The position numbers were made by a program, and so were the translations under genes. Below, piece after piece: positions 17,652 to 25,336 of a stretch of DNA of 64,000 bases. The first letter of the stretch is position 1. Every line of letters begins with the position of its first letter. The stretch is from NCBI GenBank assembly GCA_963733945.1, contig CAVTFD010000029.1:15683-79682 (forward strand). The letters run 5' to 3'. The DNA is from AP-15 sp963733945. GTDB taxonomy: Bacteria; Pseudomonadota; Alphaproteobacteria; ATCC43930; CGMCC-115725. The notes below the pieces were generated by a model, which did no database searches, had not been told where the DNA came from, and saw only the letters and a list, made by a program, of their open reading frames with translations.

Positions 17652-19187
17652 TTACCGGGCTTCGTCCAATTCGACGCCCAACTCTTTGATCAAGGGTTGC
17701 AGGAGGTGCTGGTAAGGCTTCCATCGGCCAACGGAAGTGCGGTAGATGGGCTGACGCACCTGGGTCACGCTCGCCGTCCGAATCGGACGTTGCGTCTTAT
17801 AAAAAGCAAGACATGCATCGTCCCATTCGAGACCGCAATGGGCGACGATCTGACGGGCCTGCCGCTCGACATCGGCAACCACCTCCTCATATTGAACTTC
17901 GAGCATCACCCCCGCCGGCAGCACTTGGCGCCAGTGCTCCATCAGCGTCTGATAAGACCGATAATAGCGACCCAACTCCCCGAGTTCGTAACAGTAGGTC
18001 AGATTGCTGTCGAACAGCAGCGAAAAGCAGGAGAGACAAGTGTCGACTGGGTCACGGCGCATGTGAATGATGCGCGCATTGGGTAGCGCCAAATGAATGA
18101 GCCCAACGAAGCTGAAATTCTCAGGCATCTTATCGGTGATGCGCTCCGCCCCTGATGCCGCGGCTCTGACGGCGTCAAGATAACTTGTGCCGAGTTGGCG
18201 CAGCTGTCGGGCTGGCAGAGCGGGAACGGCCTCGGGGAAGGATAGAGCGCCATTCGGCGCAACGAGGCTCGTCACCGCCTTGCTGAATTCTGCAAGCTCC
18301 CCGGCGCCGAAGACCTTGGGGTGACTTGCCAATATCTGCTCGACCAGGGTCGAGCCCGAGCGCGGCATGCCAACGATGAACGTCGGAACCATCGAGGGAT
18401 TGCCAAGCCCCCGCTTGTTGTGCATCAGCTCAGCCGTGAATACGGTGCGAATGCGATCCAAAAATCCCAACGTCTCTGGTTCGTCATAGACGAACCCTCG
18501 TCGCTTGAGCGCGTTTCCCTCGAGGAAATGACGAAAGGACCGCTCGCGCTGTTCCAGGTCCTCATAGGCTTTGCCCAGTGCAAAATGTAATTCCCGCTGA
18601 TCCTCGATCGGCAGCGAGGTCATGTCCTCAGCCAACTTCTCCGCGGCCGCAAGGCTCCGGTCCCCAGCGACAACTCGCCTGCTATAAAACAGATAACGGT
18701 AATACAGACCGGTTCTCGGCGCCAGTTCGAGCGCTCTCTGGTAGGCGCGTTGCGCCTCGTCGAACTGACCCAGTTCTCTGAGAGCATTACCCAGACCGTT
18801 ATGGGCCTCGGCGAGGTCCGGCTTGAGCTCGATGGCCTTGCGGTAGTATGCGACCGCCTCGTCCAGCCGCCCCTGTTGCAGAAGCACATTGCCCAGATTC
18901 GACCGTAATGAGGCTTCCCTGGGGTTGATCGCAATCGCTTTCCTGATCAGGTCGACGGCCAGATCTTGGCGTCCGGTCTGGTAAGCGATCACCCCGAGCA
19001 GGTGCAAGCTGTCGGCGTGGCGGGGGTTGACCGCCAGAACCCGGTGGAAGAGCGGCTCGGCTTCGGCCAGGCGTCCAGCCTGAAGATGTTGAAGGGCGGC
19101 TATCCATACTCCTTGAACAGCCGATGATGTGGCGTGCATCACCGGCCTGCCCCGTTTCGTTTCTGCTCGGCGTTGTTTGCGATTCAT
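17652..19187 (-). CDS. TPR-sulfotransferase, copy A (mosaic)
   Basis: The start MNRKQRRAETKRGRPVMHAT at 19187 is chosen by match to its downstream neighbour; the frame also opens at 19256. The protein is 511 aa. TPR units cover residues 25-165. A linker (GDRSLAAAEKLAEDMTSLPI) leads to a sulfotransferase domain. The PAPS 5'-phosphosulfate loop is FIVGMPRSGSTLVEQILASH, and the 3'-phosphate segment is IIHMRRDPVDTCLSCFS. The N-terminal third matches the glycosyltransferase gene downstream and the C-terminal two thirds match the sulfotransferase gene upstream, so it is a chimera of the two neighbours. Confidence 0.9.
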   Translation of the reverse strand: MNRKQRRAETKRGRPVMHATSSAVQGVWIAALQHLQAGRLAEAEPLFHRVLAVNPRHADSLHLLGVIAYQTGRQDLAVDLIRKAIAINPREASLRSNLGNVLLQQGRLDEAVAYYRKAIELKPDLAEAHNGLGNALRELGQFDEAQRAYQRALELAPRTGLYYRYLFYSRRVVAGDRSLAAAEKLAEDMTSLPIEDQRELHFALGKAYEDLEQRERSFRHFLEGNALKRRGFVYDEPETLGFLDRIRTVFTAELMHNKRGLGNPSMVPTFIVGMPRSGSTLVEQILASHPKVFGAGELAEFSKAVTSLVAPNGALSFPEAVPALPARQLRQLGTSYLDAVRAAASGAERITDKMPENFSFVGLIHLALPNARIIHMRRDPVDTCLSCFSLLFDSNLTYCYELGELGRYYRSYQTLMEHWRQVLPAGVMLEVQYEEVVADVERQARQIVAHCGLEWDDACLAFYKTQRPIRTASVTQVRQPIYRTSVGRWKPYQHLLQPLIKELGVELDEAR

Positions 19188-19218
19188 GTGTCTGCCGGGC
19201 GGACCAGAAATTGGTGAA

Positions 19219-21222
19219 TTAATTCGCGTCGCGATGTCTGTGGAGATTCCCGACAAGGTGGGCGCTGTTCTTACCGGCTTCGTCCAATTCGACGCCCAAC
19301 TCTTTGATTAGAGGCTGCAGGAGGTGATGGTAAGGCTTCCATCGGCCCACGGAAGTGCGATAGATCGGCTGACGGACCTGGGTTGCGCTCGCCGTCCGAA
19401 TCGGACGTTGCGTCTTATAAAAATCAAGACACGCATCGTCCCATTCGAGACCACAATAGGCGACGATCTGACGTGCCTGCCCCTCGACATCGGCAACCAC
19501 CTCTTCATATCGAACGTCGAGCATCACCCCCGCCGGCAGCACCTGGCGCCAGTGCTCCATCACCATTTGATAGGCGCGATAATAGCGACCCAGCTCTCCT
19601 AGATCATAACAGTAGGGATGATCGCCGGTGAACAGCAGCGAAAAGCAGGAGAGACAAGTGTCGATCGGATCGCGGCGCATGTGAATGATGCGCGCATTGG
19701 GTAGCGCCAAATGAATGAGCCCAACGAAGCGAAAATTCGTTGGCATCTTGTCGGTGATGCGCTCCGCCCCTGGCGCCTCGGCTGCGACGGCATCGAGATA
19801 GCTTGTGCCGAGTTGGTTCAGCTGTTCGGTCGACAAAGCTGGAACGGCCTCGGGGAAGGACAGAGCGCCATTCGGCATACCGAGGCTCGTCACCGCCTTG
19901 CTGAATTCTGCAAGCTCCCCGGCGCCGAAGACCTTGGGGTGACTTGCCAATATCTGTTCGACCAGGGTCGTGCCCGAGCGCGGCATGCCAACAATGAACG
20001 TCGGAACCATCGAGGGATTGCCGAGATTCCGCTTGTTCTGCATCAACTCGGCCGTGAATACGGTGCGAATGCGATCCAAAAATCCCAACATCTCTGCCTC
20101 GTCATAGACGGACTCTCGTCGCTTTAGCGCGTTTCCTTCGAGGCGGTGACGAAAGGACCGCTCGCGCTGTTCCAGGTCCTCATAGGCTTTGCCCAGCGCG
20201 AAATGTAATTCTCGCTGATCCTCGATCGGCAGCGAGGTCATGTCCTCAACCAACTTCTCCGCGGCCGCAAGGTGACGATCGCCAGCAATGACCCGTCTGC
20301 CATCGAACAGCTGGCGGTAATACCAACCGTTTCTCGGTTCCAGTTCGAGGGCTCTCTCGTAAGCGCGTTGCGCCTCGTCGAATTGGCCCAGTTCTCTGAG
20401 AGCAATACCGAGATTATAGTAGGTCTCGGCGAGGTCCGGCTTGAAGGCGATGGCGCGCTGATAATACGCCATCGCTTCGCCGTATTTGCTATGTAGCCGG
20501 AAGATGTTACCCATATTAAGGTAAATCTCGGCTGAGTCTGGCTTGAAGGCGAGGGCGCGCTGATAATGCACCATCGCTTCGGCGAATTTGCTCTGTTCCT
20601 TGAAGACGCGGCCCAGATTGCTGTGGGCCTCGGCGTAGTCCGGCTTGAGCGCGATGGCGCGCTGATAGTGCACCATCGCCTCATCCAGCTTCCCTTGTCG
20701 CTTGAGGCCATTGCCCAGATTGTTGTGAGCCTCGGCGTGTCCCGGCTTGAAGGCGATCGCGCGCTGATAATACGCTATCGCTTCGTCCAGCTCACCCTGT
20801 TCCTGAAGCGCGTTTCCCAGATTGAAATGGGCATCGACGAAATCCGGCTTGAGGGTCAGCGCACGCTTATAATGCGTCACCGCCTCACCGAACCTGCCCA
20901 ACTCCCCCAACGCGATGCCCAAATTGTTGTGATAGACCGGGACATCGCCGCGGAGCCCGATCGCCTGGCCGATCAGATCAACAGCAGCCGCATGACGGCC
21001 ACTCTGATAAGCGACGACCCCAAGCAAATGCAAAGCGTCCGGCTGCCGGGGGTTTAGCGCCAGGAATTGCCGGTACGCCCGCTCGGCTTCTGACAACCGG
21101 CCGGCTTGGTGGTAACGACAGGCGTCCGCGAATAGGTTTTGAACGGCCATAGGAGCCGCCGGCTTGGGAGAAGCAAAGTCACCCTGCCCTTTGTGCCCCA
21201 GGCGGCGTTGCTTACGGCTCAT
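19219..21222 (-). CDS. TPR-sulfotransferase, copy B
   Basis: The 667-aa protein has about eight TPR units (residues 25-310) with near-identical repeats such as EAMVHYQRAIALKPDYAEAH, then the same sulfotransferase domain as copy A (FIVGMPRSGTTLVEQILASH; IIHMRRDPIDTCLSCFS). The start is MSRKQRRLGHKGQGDF. It ends 17 residues later than copy A: the DNA reads GAAGCCGGTAA where copy A has GAAGCCCGGTAA, so a one-base difference removes the ancestral stop. It is the first of three same-direction genes. It would sulfate a carbohydrate or peptide using PAPS. Confidence 0.9.
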   Translation of the reverse strand: MSRKQRRLGHKGQGDFASPKPAAPMAVQNLFADACRYHQAGRLSEAERAYRQFLALNPRQPDALHLLGVVAYQSGRHAAAVDLIGQAIGLRGDVPVYHNNLGIALGELGRFGEAVTHYKRALTLKPDFVDAHFNLGNALQEQGELDEAIAYYQRAIAFKPGHAEAHNNLGNGLKRQGKLDEAMVHYQRAIALKPDYAEAHSNLGRVFKEQSKFAEAMVHYQRALAFKPDSAEIYLNMGNIFRLHSKYGEAMAYYQRAIAFKPDLAETYYNLGIALRELGQFDEAQRAYERALELEPRNGWYYRQLFDGRRVIAGDRHLAAAEKLVEDMTSLPIEDQRELHFALGKAYEDLEQRERSFRHRLEGNALKRRESVYDEAEMLGFLDRIRTVFTAELMQNKRNLGNPSMVPTFIVGMPRSGTTLVEQILASHPKVFGAGELAEFSKAVTSLGMPNGALSFPEAVPALSTEQLNQLGTSYLDAVAAEAPGAERITDKMPTNFRFVGLIHLALPNARIIHMRRDPIDTCLSCFSLLFTGDHPYCYDLGELGRYYRAYQMVMEHWRQVLPAGVMLDVRYEEVVADVEGQARQIVAYCGLEWDDACLDFYKTQRPIRTASATQVRQPIYRTSVGRWKPYHHLLQPLIKELGVELDEAGKNSAHLVGNLHRHRDAN

Positions 21223-21455
21223 GGTTCGCTTCGGTCCAGGTGATTCGGCACGTCATCAGATAAGCCAAGTATACCGGCAATCTCCTTGCCCGCCCATAAA
21301 CATCCGTCATTACCACCCCGGCCCCGACGCTCGCTTTGGCGACAGCGCCGCCAGGTGTCGAACCAATCCCCGTCCAGGGGTGCAAGTTGCCTCACTCTTG
21401 TGCCGTTTCGGCGGATCGGAGAAACTCGCGGCCTCGCGTCAAAGGGAGGCCATCG

Positions 21456-22328
21456 ATGCGCAGGGTCGGAAAGAATTCCTTTACCGAAATCTATTTCGCC
21501 GGCTGCAACCCGAGCTTCGTCGAGACCAGCGACGGCTATGTGATGATCGACTCGCCGCAGCAGCCCATCGATGCGGTGCGCTGGCGCGAGCGCATGGAGG
21601 ACAAGGCCCCGATCCGCTATCTGATCAACACCGAGCCGCATGGCGACCACATCTCGGGCAACGCCTATTTCACCAACACGAAGATCGTCGGACAGGTCCA
21701 GCTCCAGGAATGCTTCGAGCGCTATCTCTATGCGTTCGGCTCGCTCGACGAGAAGCGCGAGCGCTTCAAGCAAACCGATCCCGACAGTGTGTGGCTGGTC
21801 GGCCACCCGGACTACCCGGCCGCCAACCCACCGACCGTGACCTTTACCGACACCATGACCCTCAACCTCGGCAACCACACCTTCAACATCATCCACATGC
21901 CCGGCCATACCGCGCCGCAGACCTCGGTCCATGTGCCGGAAGAGGGGGTGGTCTTTACCGGCGACAACGTCTTTTACAAATGCCGCAGCTGGCTGCAGGA
22001 GTGCGACCCGTGGGAGTGGCTGGGTGCGCTGAAAAGCATCGAGGCGCTCGATGTCGAGGCCATCGTTCCGGGGCACGGCGACCCTTGCACCAAAGCCTAT
22101 CTGAGGGAACAAGGGCAGATCGTCGAGAATTGGGTCGGCTATGTCGAGCGCCTTGTCGATCGCGGTATCAGTGCCGACGAGGCGCTACAGGGACCCATCG
22201 AGGTCACCAAGCAAGACCCCTACCCGATCGGCCAGCGCCTGTTCATGCTGAACGAGCGGCTAACCGATATGACCGTGCGCAACCTCCATAAGCGGATCCT
22301 CGACAAGAAACAGCAGGTTGGCGCTTAG
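21456..22328 (+). CDS. MBL-fold metallo-hydrolase
   Basis: The 290-aa protein starts MRRVGKNSFTEIYFAGCN after AAGGGAGG. It has the metallo-beta-lactamase fold. The metal site reads NTEPHGDHISGN, so the first histidine of the canonical HxHxDH is replaced by Glu, a variant seen in a subfamily of MBL proteins. The later ligands are MPGHTAPQTS, FTGDNVFYK and IVPGHGDP. Hydrolysis of a thioester or lactone, or a redox role, is possible. The nitroreductase follows 8 bp downstream, so the two are probably one transcript. Confidence 0.88.
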   Translation: MRRVGKNSFTEIYFAGCNPSFVETSDGYVMIDSPQQPIDAVRWRERMEDKAPIRYLINTEPHGDHISGNAYFTNTKIVGQVQLQECFERYLYAFGSLDEKRERFKQTDPDSVWLVGHPDYPAANPPTVTFTDTMTLNLGNHTFNIIHMPGHTAPQTSVHVPEEGVVFTGDNVFYKCRSWLQECDPWEWLGALKSIEALDVEAIVPGHGDPCTKAYLREQGQIVENWVGYVERLVDRGISADEALQGPIEVTKQDPYPIGQRLFMLNERLTDMTVRNLHKRILDKKQQVGA

Positions 22329-22336
22329 GGCGGCCG

Positions 22337-23203
22337 GTGGTGAGGATCGCCGAACCGTCGAACATGAGCGCGGATTACGCAGTCGAATGGCAAGCCCGTT
22401 TCGGCGAGGACGCCGAACTGCCGGGCGATCTTCCCGACATCCCGTGGGTGCGCCAGGTATTGCTGCGCCGCACCCATCGCCGCTATGCCCCGCGCCCGGT
22501 GCCCGAGGCGTTGCTGCGGCTCTTCCTTGCAGTCGCGTTCTCGGCCTCCTCGAAATCGGATTTCCAGCAGGCCTCGGTGATCCGGGTCGAAGACCGCGCC
22601 CCCCGCGACCGCCTCGCAGCACTCGTCCCGGACATGCCGTGGATCGGCAACGCGCCGGTCTTCCTGGTGTTCTGCGGCGACGCGCGTCGTCTCGAGCGGA
22701 TCGGCGAATTGCGCGGCCATCAGCAGGACAATGGCCGGCTCGAAGGCTTCTTCAACGCCGCGATCGACGCCGCCCTGGTCATGCAGACCTTCATCCTGGC
22801 GGCCGAGACCGCCGGCCTCGGCTGCTGCCCGATCAGCGTCATCCGCAACCACGCCGGCGCCGTCGCCGAGATCCTGGAATTGCCCGACAAAGTCTTTCCG
22901 GTCGCCGGGCTGTGCCTCGGTTATCCCGCCGCCGAGGGCTTTGTCAGCATGCGCCTGCCGCTCGCCGTCACCCTCCACACCGACCGTTACGACAACTCCG
23001 CACTCGCCGAGAACATCGAAAACTACGACCATCGCCGCGCCGCCCGCTACACCCCGCCGCGCGAGCAGCAGCGCGCTGCCGAAACCTTCGGCTATGCCGA
23101 TTTCTACGGCTGGTCCGAAGACAAAGCCCGCCAAGCCGCCGCCCAGCCCGAGGGCCAAACCTTCTCGCCTCACCTCCGCGCCCGTGGCTTCACTCTCGAC
23201 TAG
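22337..23203 (+). CDS. Nitroreductase family protein (NADPH:FMN oxidoreductase)
   Basis: The 288-aa protein fits the NfsA/FRP-like FMN nitroreductases. It has RRTHRRYAPRPVPEALL for FMN phosphate binding, SASSKSDFQQASVIRV, IDAALVMQTFILAAETAGLG and CCPISVIRNH, then the GLCLGYPA strand typical of the family. The first in-frame start is GTG at 22337; ATG at 22364 (MSADYAVEW) is also credible. It is translationally close to the MBL gene. The IS481 element lies just downstream and has not disrupted it. Confidence 0.88.
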   Translation: MVRIAEPSNMSADYAVEWQARFGEDAELPGDLPDIPWVRQVLLRRTHRRYAPRPVPEALLRLFLAVAFSASSKSDFQQASVIRVEDRAPRDRLAALVPDMPWIGNAPVFLVFCGDARRLERIGELRGHQQDNGRLEGFFNAAIDAALVMQTFILAAETAGLGCCPISVIRNHAGAVAEILELPDKVFPVAGLCLGYPAAEGFVSMRLPLAVTLHTDRYDNSALAENIENYDHRRAARYTPPREQQRAAETFGYADFYGWSEDKARQAAAQPEGQTFSPHLRARGFTLD

Positions 23204-23239
23204 GCGTCCCGGGCCACCATTCGAGCCGCCCGCATTTTC

Positions 23240-24226
23240 TCAGTCAGTTTGATCCGCCCTCCCCACCTTTGTCTTCCCGGCGCAGGTGTTGTGTCCCGGG
23301 AGGTTGTTGAGTGCTTGGCCTGGGGCTTGATAGGCGAGGCATCGCAATCGGGTTTGATTGTATGTGTTGACGACGGCGTGGATGAAGGCGTTGCGCTGGG
23401 CGTGGGTGTCGAAGCGATTTTTGCCGAGATTGGCGGTGGTTCTGGGGTGGTTCCGGATTGCTTCGGCGAGGCGGCGGTTGAAGCGCTCGACCATGCCGTT
23501 GGTTTGCGGCCGGTAGGGGCGGGTGAGGGTATGGCGCAGGCGGTGGCGTTGGCAGACCTGATCGAAGGGGTGAGCGCCGGTTCCCGTCTTGCGCTTGCGC
23601 CAGCGGGCGTCGCCGAAGCGGTCGGTGAACTCCGAGCCGTTGTCGGTGAGCACGGTGTGGACGGGGTGGCCGAAGGCGTCGAGGAAGCGTTCGAGGCAGT
23701 CGGCGATGGTCTGAGCACTGCGCTGCGTTACGATTTCCACGTGGACGAAGCGGGTGGTGCGTTCGATGGCCACGAAGACATAGGCCGACCGGCCGTGCAG
23801 GCGGGTCAGGTGCTTGAGGTCGACATGCACATAGCCGAACGGCTCGGGGGCGAAGCGCTTGGCCGGCGGCGCCGGGTCGCGGGGCCGGCGCGACACGCCC
23901 CGGCGTTTGAGGCAGCGGTGCAGGGCCGAGCGGGAGATATCGGCGCGCACGCAGCGGCGCATGACCTCGAGCGCGTCGTCGAGCGACAGGCCGAGCCGGG
24001 CGCGCAACTCCACCGCAATCGCCTCCTCTTCCAGCGAGAAGCCGGTGGCCAACAGGTGGGGCCTGGACGAGCGGTCGGCCCCGTCGCGGCGCGCCTTCCA
24101 GCGCCGCACGGTGGTCTCGCTGACCCCCAGCTCGCAGGCCAGCTCCGCCACCGGCCGCGAACTGGCCTGGATGTAAGCCCGTACCTTCGGCGTGGTCGCC
24201 GCATTGGCGTGCAGCCTCACCAGCAT
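23240..24226 (-). CDS. IS481-family DDE transposase
   Basis: The start MLVRLHANAATTPKVRAYIQ at 24226 lies just inside the right repeat. The N-terminal HTH (residues 20-50, RPVAELACELGVSETTVRRW) is followed by an rve integrase core with YVHVDLKHLTR, VLTDNGSEFTDRFG and TNGMVERFNRRLAEA supplying the D-D-E triad. The family-typical C-terminus QALNNLPGHNT is encoded by the left inverted repeat itself. Translation then runs 14 residues into flanking DNA before the stop at 23240, so the last part of the protein is host-derived. All catalytic motifs are present. Confidence 0.93.
   Translation of the reverse strand: MLVRLHANAATTPKVRAYIQASSRPVAELACELGVSETTVRRWKARRDGADRSSRPHLLATGFSLEEEAIAVELRARLGLSLDDALEVMRRCVRADISRSALHRCLKRRGVSRRPRDPAPPAKRFAPEPFGYVHVDLKHLTRLHGRSAYVFVAIERTTRFVHVEIVTQRSAQTIADCLERFLDAFGHPVHTVLTDNGSEFTDRFGDARWRKRKTGTGAHPFDQVCQRHRLRHTLTRPYRPQTNGMVERFNRRLAEAIRNHPRTTANLGKNRFDTHAQRNAFIHAVVNTYNQTRLRCLAYQAPGQALNNLPGHNTCAGKTKVGRADQTD
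23281..23286. repeat. Left target-site duplication CGCAGG of IS481 element
   Basis: CGCAGG directly abuts the left inverted repeat at 23287 and is repeated exactly at 24298-24303 after the right one. A 6-bp duplication fits IS481-type transposition. The rejoined target, CCCGGC-GCAG-GCCGGG, is a hairpin whose loop was hit. Confidence 0.85.
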
Positions 24227-24297
24227 CGGCGTCCCTCCAACCAGGCGACGCCGCAGCTTACACCAATTCCGTCCAGCCAACCTCCCGGGACACAACA
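23287..24297 (-). mobile_element. IS481-family insertion sequence, complete, 1011 bp
   Basis: The ends are perfect 20-bp inverted repeats: TGTTGTGTCCCGGGAGGTTG at 23287-23306 and its complement at 24278-24297. A single leftward transposase gene fills the element, and 6-bp direct repeats CGCAGG flank it. All three hallmarks being intact suggests recent insertion. The target is a small palindrome in the intergenic DNA downstream of the nitroreductase gene. Confidence 0.95.
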
Positions 24298-24303
24298 CGC
24301 AGG
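24298..24303. repeat. Right target-site duplication CGCAGG of IS481 element
   Basis: An exact copy of the six bases at the left boundary (23281-23286), immediately after the right inverted repeat. The following 245 bp up to 24548 contain no gene I can support. Confidence 0.85.
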
Positions 24304-24548
24304 CCGGGATCCATGTCAGCCATGGGCACCGGCCACGCCGGTGTGACGAGAAGAGTGGGAATGGGATCTGTCAGGAGGGATCCGCTCGGTCCCGACGTTT
24401 GCGCGGTGCCCCTCCGGGAATGTCTCTTGGACGCGAGACTGGGCCTCGCCACCATCGAGATGGATGTCTATATCGGCATCGACCTGGCACCAGCTAGTTC
24501 GGTAATGCCGCGGAACTGGGCGGCATGGCCGGCCCGATGCGCGGGCCT

Positions 24549-25169
24549 TCATCTACGCTGCTGCGCCGCGGGACCCGCCTCATCCGGATTGGCCAGCGAC
24601 GATCCACGGGGCGGGCCGGGCGGAATCAACATCGGGGTCGTGGCGTTCGGCCCGAAACCCGACGGCCCGCCGGCAGCGGGAGGCCCGGCCGGGCTGGCGG
24701 GTTGGTTGGGCGCTGTGGTCGAAACGCCGCTTCTCGCCCTGATCGGGCCGGGCGGAGCGACGCTGGGTGTTATCGCGCGGGTCAGCAAAAAGCGCTGCAC
24801 CCGTCCGGCATGACGATAGATCCCGGAAATTGTCAGTCGATACCCAGTGGCGTCCGTTCGCGGCACGGTGATTACCAGATCGAGAAGCGCGCTGCCCCGC
24901 GGGGCGATGTTGCCGAGCGCGATCGGCAATGCCATTGCGGCAGCGAGCGACCCACCGCGCACATCGACGGATGTCACCCGGACGCCGGCGGCGATAGCGC
25001 CGCCGTTATTGACGATCTGCAATTCGATGCCGGCTTTGGACGGATCGGTGTCCCACACCGACGCCGCCGCGTTCGCCACCGACAGGATTATGGGCGAGGT
25101 CGCCGCGCTGCCCGCTCCGGCGGCCAATACGGCGCCAACCATCGACAATACGGCGAGAGCTCTGATCAT
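24549..25169 (-). CDS. Secreted Pro-rich protein, short paralogue of the 25-28 kb protein
   Basis: The start MIRALAVLSMVGAVLAAGAG at 25169 gives a signal peptide cut near GSA-AT. The 206-aa product aligns with residues about 200-350 of the neighbouring large protein: PIILSVANAAASVWDTDP against PVSLYVPNDATSVWAGTN, then LQIVNNGGAIAAGVRV and ALLDLVITVP, a CARDB/BACON-like beta-sandwich for extracellular adhesion. The C-terminus ends in a Gly/Pro linker (SGFGPNATTPMLIPPGPP) exactly where the large paralogue enters its propeller, so this looks like a truncated duplicate. Function is unknown. Confidence 0.7.
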   Translation of the reverse strand: MIRALAVLSMVGAVLAAGAGSAATSPIILSVANAAASVWDTDPSKAGIELQIVNNGGAIAAGVRVTSVDVRGGSLAAAMALPIALGNIAPRGSALLDLVITVPRTDATGYRLTISGIYRHAGRVQRFLLTRAITPSVAPPGPIRARSGVSTTAPNQPASPAGPPAAGGPSGFGPNATTPMLIPPGPPRGSSLANPDEAGPAAQQRR

Positions 25170-25265
25170 CGCTGTCCGTCGATCAGCTTCCCGCCATAGG
25201 ATGGTCAATACGAATTCTATATAGGGCCGCATCCGGCGCTTGGCCTCGCGACCAGAAGCTAGGCG

Positions 25266-25306
25266 GCAAAAAAATTCAGCCCGGGAAGACTTTTGCCGGC
25301 CCGGGC
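25266..25306 (-). terminator. Intrinsic terminator of the large PEP-CTERM/propeller gene
   Basis: Read leftward, GCCCGGG (25306-25300), a 14-nt loop and CCCGGGC (25285-25279) form a stem, followed within a few bases by TTTTTTT. It begins 31 nt after the stop codon at 25337. Stem plus T-run is the classic Rho-independent form. Confidence 0.8.
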
Positions 25307-25336
25307 CGAGTTCATCGGATTACTAGCGATTGCGGT

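Noticed and set aside
21341..21400. GGTTCGA-like text as a tRNA or tmRNA end
   Set aside because: No acceptor stem, D- or anticodon arm could be folded around it.
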